10,520 nt of DNA from JAQBZY01 sp038117205 (GTDB taxonomy: Bacteria; Pseudomonadota; Alphaproteobacteria; Rhodospirillales; Casp-alpha2). Below, one piece after another: positions 6,572 to 10,520 of the stretch. The notes under the pieces are model-generated. The model worked only from the letters and a program-made list of their open reading frames with translations. It was not told the DNA's origin and did no database searches. The stretch is from NCBI GenBank assembly GCA_038117205.1, contig JAYOFL010000083.1, forward strand, positions 1-10,520. Reading direction: 5' to 3'. The translations under genes were made by a program, and so were the position numbers. Position 1 is the stretch's first letter, and every line of letters starts with the position of its first letter.

Positions 6572-7354
6572 ATGACGACGATCCCGCTGTTCCAGTTGGA
6601 CGCCTTCACGGACAAGCCGTTCGCCGGCAATCCGGCGGCGGTCTGCGTTCTCTACGATTGGTTGCCGGATAGCCTGATGCAGTCCATCGCGCTCGAGAAC
6701 AATCTCTCGGAAACGGCGTTCCTGGTGCCGGCGGGGGAGGGCTACAAGCTCCGCTGGTTCACGCCGCAGGCGGAGGTGCCGCTCTGCGGGCATGCGACGC
6801 TGGCGAGTGGTTGGCTGATCCTGGAACACATGCAGCCGGGCCGCGACAGCGTCGCCTTCGAGACCAAGAGCGGCACGCTCACCGTGACGCGCAACGGCGA
6901 CATGCTGATGATGGATTTCCCGGCCCTGCCGGCGAAGGAAGTGCCGCTGCCGGCGGGCTTCGTCGAGGCCATCGGCGCCAAGCCGTCCAAGTTCCTGCGC
7001 GCCATGAAGAACATGGCCGTCTTCGACGATGAGGCCGCGGTCCTCGCCATCGACCCGGACCTCGACTACATCAAGAAGATGGAAGGCTACGGTCTGATCG
7101 TGACGGCGCCCGGCAAGACGAGCGACTGCGCGTCGCGCTATTTCGCGCCGCACGTCGGCGTGCCGGAGGATCCGGTGACAGGATCGGCGCATTGCACCAT
7201 CGTCCCCTATTGGGCGGAACGGCTCGGCAAGCCGGACATCCACGCACGTCAGGTCTCGGCCAGGGGCGGCGATCTCTATTGCCGGATCGATGGCGACCGC
7301 GTGGTCATGGGCGGCAAGGCCCGGCTCGTCATCGAAGGCCGTATGAGCGTCTGA
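6572..7354 (+). CDS. PhzF-family isomerase-like protein
   Basis: A 260-residue protein with the two-lobed diaminopimelate-epimerase-like fold of the PhzF family. Visible landmarks are the opening QLDAFTDKPFAGNPAAV, SETAF with the conserved acid Glu47, the FTPQAEVPLCGHATLA stretch (63-78), and EDPVTGSAHC (199-208) in the second lobe. In phenazine producers PhzF isomerises trans-2,3-dihydro-3-hydroxyanthranilate, but most family members occur without other phenazine genes and have unknown substrates. None of phzA-E or phzG is seen here, so a phenazine role should not be assumed. AAGGGA (6557-6562) lies nine bases before the ATG. The stop TGA shares a base with the ATG of the next gene, indicating translational coupling with the acetyltransferase. 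Confidence 0.92.
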   Translation: MTTIPLFQLDAFTDKPFAGNPAAVCVLYDWLPDSLMQSIALENNLSETAFLVPAGEGYKLRWFTPQAEVPLCGHATLASGWLILEHMQPGRDSVAFETKSGTLTVTRNGDMLMMDFPALPAKEVPLPAGFVEAIGAKPSKFLRAMKNMAVFDDEAAVLAIDPDLDYIKKMEGYGLIVTAPGKTSDCASRYFAPHVGVPEDPVTGSAHCTIVPYWAERLGKPDIHARQVSARGGDLYCRIDGDRVVMGGKARLVIEGRMSV

Positions 7355-7836
7355 TGGTGCGTCCGGCGTCCATCCGAAAGGCGGAAGGGCCGGCCGACAT
7401 GGCGACGGCGGCGGAGTTGTTCCGCGAATACCAGCGCTGGCTCGGCGTCGATCTCTGTTTTCAGGGCTTCGAAGAGGAACTGGCGTCACTCCCGGGCGGC
7501 TACGGGCCGCCGGACGGAATGATCCTGCTCGCGGAAGACGGCGACGCCGCGGCCGGATGCATCGCCGTGCGTCCCGTCGACGTCGCCGGCGCCAGGACTT
7601 GTGAGATGAAGCGTCTCTTCGTTCGCGACGACTGGAAGGGGTGTGGCCTCGGTCGCCGTCTCGCCGAGGCATCGATCGACTTCGCGCGGGAACGGAAATA
7701 CGGACGGATGATACTCGATACCCTGCCGCAACTGACCGTCGCGAAGGACATGTACACGCGTATGGGGTTCCGGGAAATTCCCGCCTATTACGAAAATCCG
7801 CTGCCGGGCGTGGTCTACATGGAGAAAACCCTCTAG
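7354..7836 (+). CDS. GNAT-family N-acetyltransferase
   Basis: A 160-residue single-domain GNAT protein that should transfer an acyl group from acyl-CoA to an amine. An N-terminal helix pair (residues 12-45) precedes the strand ILLAEDGDAAAGCIAV. Motif A is MKRLFVRDDWKGCGLGRRL (85-103), with the acetyl-CoA pyrophosphate loop at 95-100. The ending YTRMGFREIPAYYENPLPGVVYMEK (134-158) is the usual motif B with a GF..YY pattern. The ATG overlaps the PhzF stop by one base (TGATG), which sets the start: the frame is open further upstream, inside phzF, but the family begins here. The substrate is unknown. It is probably the last gene of the operon. Confidence 0.92.
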   Translation: MVRPASIRKAEGPADMATAAELFREYQRWLGVDLCFQGFEEELASLPGGYGPPDGMILLAEDGDAAAGCIAVRPVDVAGARTCEMKRLFVRDDWKGCGLGRRLAEASIDFARERKYGRMILDTLPQLTVAKDMYTRMGFREIPAYYENPLPGVVYMEKTL

Positions 7837-7839
7837 GTT

Positions 7840-7874
7840 TAAGGCGGGGTGACGTTCGCCATCGTATCGCCTTA
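7840..7874 (+). terminator. Possible stem-loop after the GNAT gene
   Basis: TAAGGCG (7840-7846) pairs with CGCCTTA (7868-7874), with a possible inner stem GGTGA-CGT-TCGCC between them. It lies just after the GNAT stop and before the next gene's ribosome-binding site. Only a short T-containing tail follows, so it is a weak candidate terminator or mRNA-end stabiliser for the upstream operon. Confidence 0.3.
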
Positions 7875-7895
7875 TTCCACGTAGAGGATTGACCT

Positions 7896-8159
7896 GTGAA
7901 GATCGCATCAACGATTTCGAAACTCGCCCTGACCGCCTTGTTGGCGACGGTCGTCGTATTGCCCGCCGTGCATACGGCCAGCAGTGAGCAACTCAAGCTG
8001 AAACGGACCTTCGAGCTTCGCGGCGAGGGCGAATCGCACGTGCAGATGCGCTCCATCCTGGCGCCGGTGAAGCGCAACGCCAAAACCAAGCAGACGGCGC
8101 AGATTCCCGTGACGGCGATCCTGACCGTGGCCGACAAGTCGAAGGTCGGATTCGTCTGA
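7896..8159 (+). CDS. N-terminal half of the interrupted exported protein (87 residues)
   Basis: This is the product expected if the TGA at 8157-8159 terminates. It starts at a GTG with AGAGGA (7883-7888) seven bases upstream; no closer ATG exists. Residues 1-28 are a clear Sec signal peptide: Lys2 and Lys9, a hydrophobic core LALTALLATVVVLPAV, and a likely cleavage after VHTA. The mature part of about 59 residues is basic and beta-rich (TFELRGEGESHVQM, QIPVTAILTVAD), and ends abruptly at KVGFV just before what should be a helix. It is therefore probably non-functional if truncated. No known domain is recognised. Confidence 0.55.
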   Translation: MKIASTISKLALTALLATVVVLPAVHTASSEQLKLKRTFELRGEGESHVQMRSILAPVKRNAKTKQTAQIPVTAILTVADKSKVGFV

Positions 8160-8213
8160 AAGCACGGGCCGCGAATCAACGATGCGCTGCTCCGCGCCTG
8201 GTACGAGCAGCCG

Positions 8214-8486
8214 ATGACGCTCGACTATCTCTTCGATCCCGATAAGTCGGACCAGAAGGTCTATCGGACCGAACGGACCCCGGAACAGCAGGCCGACGAT
8301 GCGCGGCTGATCGCCGTCGTCAACGGCGAGCTCAACGGCGACTATGTCTCTGAAATCATGGTGTTGCGCGGTACGCGGAAGATGGGCGGCGGCGCGATTT
8401 CCAAGCTACCCTTCGCCAGCGTCCTCGGTTGCGCCGAACTCGATGCGGGCGAAAAGAAGGACGGCGGCGAGAAGAAGAAGCACTGA
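8214..8486 (+). CDS. C-terminal remainder of the interrupted exported protein
   Basis: An open frame of 90 codons from an ATG in the same frame as the upstream half. It has no good ribosome-binding site (only a weak GAG at 8205-8207), so independent translation is doubtful; it is best read as the rest of the gene beginning at 7896. It contains YLFDPDKSDQ, an acidic helix around QQADDARLIAVVNGELNGDY, a strand pair around EIMVLRGTRKMGGGA, one cysteine (VLGCAEL), and a C-terminal Lys/Glu/Gly tail. No family is recognised. Confidence 0.35.
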   Translation: MTLDYLFDPDKSDQKVYRTERTPEQQADDARLIAVVNGELNGDYVSEIMVLRGTRKMGGGAISKLPFASVLGCAELDAGEKKDGGEKKKH

Positions 8487-8501
8487 TTCGGCCAATTTCC
8501 G

Positions 8502-8519
8502 GCTGAAACGCGTTTCAGC
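8502..8519. terminator. Perfect 18-bp palindrome downstream of the interrupted gene
   Basis: GCTGAAACG-CGTTTCAGC is a perfect palindrome 15 bases after the stop at 8486. As RNA it can form a 7-bp stem with a CGCG loop, followed by a broken T-rich tail (TTGAACTTTTC). It could be a weak intrinsic terminator, or a binding site for a dimeric protein in the control region of the next gene. Confidence 0.4.
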
Positions 8520-8547
8520 TTGAACTTTTCGCGACAAATTTTAGTAT

Positions 8548-8563
8548 TTAACCTACCGTTAAC
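8548..8563 (+). promoter_or_regulatory. CtrA-type binding box, TTAA-N7-TTAAC
   Basis: TTAA (8548-8551), seven bases (CCTACCG), then TTAAC (8559-8563): an exact match to the consensus recognised by the alphaproteobacterial cell-cycle response regulator CtrA. It lies in the most AT-rich part of the window, about 95 bases before the lipoprotein start, in a plausible promoter position. CtrA commonly controls motility, cell-envelope and division genes, which fits a TPR/SPOR lipoprotein. Binding is inferred from sequence alone. Confidence 0.6.
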
Positions 8564-8570
8564 CACAAAA

Positions 8571-8630
8571 CCTGGGGTACTGTACCAGGGTTTGGGTGGG
8601 CCGGATTGAAGTGCCATAAGGGCACCGGCC
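8571..8630 (+). promoter_or_regulatory. Structured leader of the lipoprotein gene (two hairpins)
   Basis: Between the CtrA-type box and the start codon are two inverted repeats. CCTGG (8571-8575) pairs with CCAGG (8585-8589). A longer stem has GGCCG (8599-8603) pairing with CGGCC (8626-8630) around an inner perfect stem GTGCC-ATAAG-GGCAC (8611-8625). They would form in the 5' untranslated RNA just before the GGGGG ribosome-binding site (8644-8648). No known riboswitch class is recognised. Confidence 0.35.
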
Positions 8631-8655
8631 GGGCGGCTTTGGCGGGGGTTACGTC

Positions 8656-10074
8656 TTGGTAGGCATTCGGCGGTTCTTGGTAAACGTGACGAGTGCGGCG
8701 GTTCTGGCAACGTCGCTGGCCGGCTGCGCTGTCATGGATGGAAGCGTGTTCCAGGACTCGTTCTGGGCATCCAGCCCCTTCAAGAACAACGACGAGGCGG
8801 AAATGGGCATCGCCGCCCTGGCGAAGGGCAATTTCGTCACCGCCGAAGGACACTTCCAAAAGGCCCTGCGCGCCAATCCCCGGGACATCGACGCCCTGTT
8901 GGGCGCGGGAATCCTCTACCAGAACACCGGTCAGATGACCAAGGCGCGGGAAATGTACGAGGCGGTATTGGCGCTTCGGCCCGAGGATAGCGAACAGTTC
9001 GTCACCTGGAGCAGCCTGACCACGCGGCCGGCCTCGCAGGTGGCGAGCGTCAATCTCTCGCTACTGGAAAGCGGCGGTACCGGGCAGGCGATGGCGGCGT
9101 CCGCGCCGGGCACGATGCCCGGTGTCTCGACGGTTCCGCTGCCGGGTTCGGGCGGCGTGATGGGCGCGCCGAGCGGCAACGTCATGCTCGGCCGGTCGGC
9201 GCCGACGCAGATGGCGTCCGCGCCCACATCGGGCGCCGGCGCGATGGCGGAGCCGATGACGATCGCCACGTTCAGCGGTGGCGACGGCAACATCGTTTCG
9301 CGGTTCGCAACCATGAAGGCGCTCCGCGACCAGGGCCTCGTCACGCAGGAGGAATTCGCGCAACGCCGGCGCTCGAATCTCGGCGCGCTGCTGCCGTTGA
9401 CCGCGCCGCCGCCGGCCGCCGGTCTCGACCGGCCCGTGCCGACGACGGACCAGATTTCGGCGCGGCTCCGTGCCATCGGCCGGGCGCTCGAGATGCGCGC
9501 GATCTCGGTGTCGCAGCATGCCGCCGAGAGAAACATGATTCTCGACGCCCTGATGCCGTCGGCGCCGGTCGTCGTCGCCAATCCGGCGGCGCCGCCGAAG
9601 GGCCTGATGGAAGGGGCGGACGCGGTGCGCCGCCTTGAACAGCTCAAGGACAATGGATACGTGTCGTCCGACGAGTACGCGCGCGAGCGTCAGGCGATCG
9701 AATTGGCGGTGCAGTCGACGCCGACCGCTGGACCGGCTAAGCCGGGCGCGGCCGCGGCGCCGGTCGAACAGGCGCCGAAGCAGATGAGCGAAGCGAAACC
9801 CGCGAAACCGTCCGGCCCGCAGCCGGCGGTGCATCTCGCCTCCTACAAGTCCGAGAAGCAGGCCATGAACGGCTGGACGCAGATCAAGCGGGCGCACGCC
9901 AAGGTGCTCGGCAACAAGCAGCCCGAGATCACCAAGGTCGACCTCGGCCGCAAGGGAACGTACTTCCGCCTCAAGGTCGGGCCGTTCGGCAGTGGTGACG
10001 AAGCGAAGAAGATTTGCGATCAGTTGAAGCGGGCGCGGCAGTATTGCGATCCGACGGTCATGGGCGCCGGCTGA
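8656..10074 (+). CDS. Lipoprotein with TPR, three SHOCT-like repeats and C-terminal SPOR domain
   Basis: A 472-residue envelope protein. Residues 1-24 are a lipoprotein signal peptide with Arg5-Arg6, a hydrophobic core and lipobox LAGC, so Cys24 would be lipidated. Residues about 47-110 form TPR-like helices (EMGIAALAKGNFVTAEGHF, LLGAGILYQNTGQMTKA, ending LRPED). A Gly/Ala/Pro/Ser/Met-rich linker spans about 138-205. Three SHOCT-like helical hairpins follow (216-247, 267-300, 321-352). After another Pro/Ala linker, a SPOR domain (about 390-466; AVHLASYKSEKQA, YFRLKVGPFGSGDEAKKIC) should bind denuded peptidoglycan. The start is a TTG with GGGGG seven bases upstream; alternatives at 8677 (TTG) and 8686 (GTG) lose the arginines. 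Likely role: a cell-wall-associated outer- or inner-membrane lipoprotein scaffold, perhaps in division or secretion. The function itself is inferred. Confidence 0.88.
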   Translation: MVGIRRFLVNVTSAAVLATSLAGCAVMDGSVFQDSFWASSPFKNNDEAEMGIAALAKGNFVTAEGHFQKALRANPRDIDALLGAGILYQNTGQMTKAREMYEAVLALRPEDSEQFVTWSSLTTRPASQVASVNLSLLESGGTGQAMAASAPGTMPGVSTVPLPGSGGVMGAPSGNVMLGRSAPTQMASAPTSGAGAMAEPMTIATFSGGDGNIVSRFATMKALRDQGLVTQEEFAQRRRSNLGALLPLTAPPPAAGLDRPVPTTDQISARLRAIGRALEMRAISVSQHAAERNMILDALMPSAPVVVANPAAPPKGLMEGADAVRRLEQLKDNGYVSSDEYARERQAIELAVQSTPTAGPAKPGAAAAPVEQAPKQMSEAKPAKPSGPQPAVHLASYKSEKQAMNGWTQIKRAHAKVLGNKQPEITKVDLGRKGTYFRLKVGPFGSGDEAKKICDQLKRARQYCDPTVMGAG

Positions 10075-10077
10075 TCT

Positions 10078-10520
10078 TCACCCAGCGGCCTTACCGAGAA
10101 ATTCCGAAAGCCCGGCGGTGACTTCGCCGGGCTTTTCCGCATGTACCCAATGCCCGGCGCCGTCGATCCGAAGGAACTCGACCTTCGGGAACATCCGTTC
10201 GATATCGGCGGCGTGGTCGGCGCGGACGTAGTTGGAAAGTCCGCCCGGCATGAAGAGCGTCGGCCCACCGTAGTCGGCCTTGCCGAGGTTCGGAAAATCC
10301 AGGATCGCCGGCATGCCGGCCTCGATGGCGTCCAAATTCGCCTGCCAGGCAAGACCGTCCGGCGTCTGCCCGAGGTTCTGCAGCAGAAAGGCGCGGACGC
10401 CGGGATCGGGAACGGCGCCCTGCAGCAGCGCATCGGCCTCGCTGCGGCGGGCCATGTCGGCGAGTGGCAGGCCGCGCATGGCGCGGATGTAACCGTCGTA
10501 GTCGTGGTCGTAGGGAACGG
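10078..10520 (-). CDS. Alpha/beta hydrolase, C-terminal part (5' end beyond window)
   Basis: The frame is open to the right edge, giving about 146 residues. The visible part is the cap and C-terminal half of an alpha/beta hydrolase of the YbfF/ABHD11-like group: YIRAMRGLPLADMARRSEAD in the cap, VRAFLLQNL, the strand PTLFMPGGLSNYV, and GAGHWVHAEKP with the catalytic histidine (codon 10152-10150). The nucleophile elbow and the acid would be in or near the missing part, so catalytic completeness cannot be judged. The ATG at 10479 is internal and should not be taken as the start. The gene converges on the lipoprotein gene with only three bases between stops. Confidence 0.85.
   Translation of the reverse strand, partial: VPYDHDYDGYIRAMRGLPLADMARRSEADALLQGAVPDPGVRAFLLQNLGQTPDGLAWQANLDAIEAGMPAILDFPNLGKADYGGPTLFMPGGLSNYVRADHAADIERMFPKVEFLRIDGAGHWVHAEKPGEVTAGLSEFLGKAAG
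10107..10136 (+). terminator. Intrinsic terminator for the lipoprotein gene, inside the convergent hydrolase
   Basis: AAAGCCCGGCG (10107-10117) and CGCCGGGCTTT (10125-10135) form a perfect 11-bp GC-rich stem with a 7-base loop, followed by one more T on the + strand. It begins 32 bases after the lipoprotein stop. The same bases encode the hydrolase C-terminal segment KPGEVTAGLS on the other strand, where the hairpin lies upstream of that gene's own stop, so it should serve the + strand. Confidence 0.7.

Larger units (their letters stand above)
7896..8486 (+). pseudogene. Exported protein gene interrupted by one in-frame TGA (nonsense or recoded)
   Basis: One continuous reading frame of 196 sense codons is broken only by TGA at 8157-8159. 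The 18 codons between that TGA and the next ATG (8214) keep the G/C-rich third positions of real coding sequence (16 of 18 end in G or C) and read sensibly as KHGPRINDALLRAWYEQP, so both halves belong to one gene. The full product would have a signal peptide, a beta-rich segment ending KVGFV, the stop position, then a PRINDALL helix and a charged, lysine-rich C-terminus. The strand-then-PRI(R/N)DA(L/I)L pattern loosely recalls FliL-like proteins, but I do not identify the family. A cysteine or tryptophan codon is one substitution from TGA. The choices are a recent nonsense mutation, a sequencing error, or selenocysteine. I favour the first two. Confidence 0.6.

Noticed and set aside
6572..7354. 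Phenazine biosynthesis locus
   Set aside because: Only a PhzF-family protein is present. No other phz genes lie nearby, and most PhzF homologues occur outside phenazine pathways.
6407..8179. Long minus-strand open frame of 590 codons opposite ttuC-like, phzF, GNAT and the exported-protein gene
   Set aside because: It runs antisense to four well-supported genes, is composed of Arg/Ala/His/Pro-rich shadow sequence and has no recognisable domain. It is an effect of high GC content.
8157..8200. SECIS element directly after the in-frame TGA
   Set aside because: Only a short stem with a bulge and a large unstructured loop could be drawn by eye, which is too weak to call a SECIS.

Overview
The window is GC-rich DNA from what looks like an alphaproteobacterium. 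The reasons are strong G/C third-position bias in every gene, a DUF1127 small protein beside a MocR-type regulator, an intergenic hairpin repeat of the kind common in that class, and a full CtrA-type box (TTAA-N7-TTAAC) in the one long AT-rich gap. I cannot name the genus. TGA is the stop of several intact genes here, so the standard code applies.

Layout: (1) 1-789 is the 3' part of thiD (thiamine pyrimidine kinase, + strand). (2) 790-986 is a gap between convergent genes, holding a nested hairpin repeat. (3) 987-2378 is a MocR/GntR-aminotransferase regulator (- strand). (4) 2379-2456 is a divergent promoter region with five copies of an ACAA/TTGT-type half-site in alternating orientation. 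(5) 2457-7836 is a run of seven + strand genes: a DUF1127 protein, an EamA/DMT transporter, a threonine-dehydratase-like PLP enzyme, an AlaX-type alanyl-tRNA editing protein, a tartrate/D-malate dehydrogenase-like enzyme, a PhzF-family protein and a GNAT acetyltransferase. Gaps are short, and PhzF and GNAT overlap by one base. A second promoter may precede alaX. (6) 7896-8486 is a gene for an exported protein, split by one in-frame TGA at 8157-8159. (7) 8487-8655 is AT-rich and structured, with an 18-bp palindrome, the CtrA-type box and leader hairpins. (8) 8656-10074 is a lipoprotein with TPR, three SHOCT-like repeats and a SPOR domain. (9) 10078-10520 is the C-terminal part of an alpha/beta hydrolase on the - strand, converging on the lipoprotein gene. 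The lipoprotein's likely intrinsic terminator lies inside the hydrolase coding sequence.

The regulator, transporter, dehydratase, tRNA-editing enzyme and dehydrogenase can be read as one module for handling hydroxy-amino acids or hydroxy-acids: sense, export, degrade, and protect tRNA-Ala. This is inference from gene order and family knowledge. The most unusual points are the single in-frame TGA in an otherwise preserved reading frame, the half-site array between the MocR and DUF1127 genes, and the CtrA-box/triple-SHOCT/SPOR lipoprotein. I see no CRISPR array, tRNA, rRNA, phage or transposase gene.
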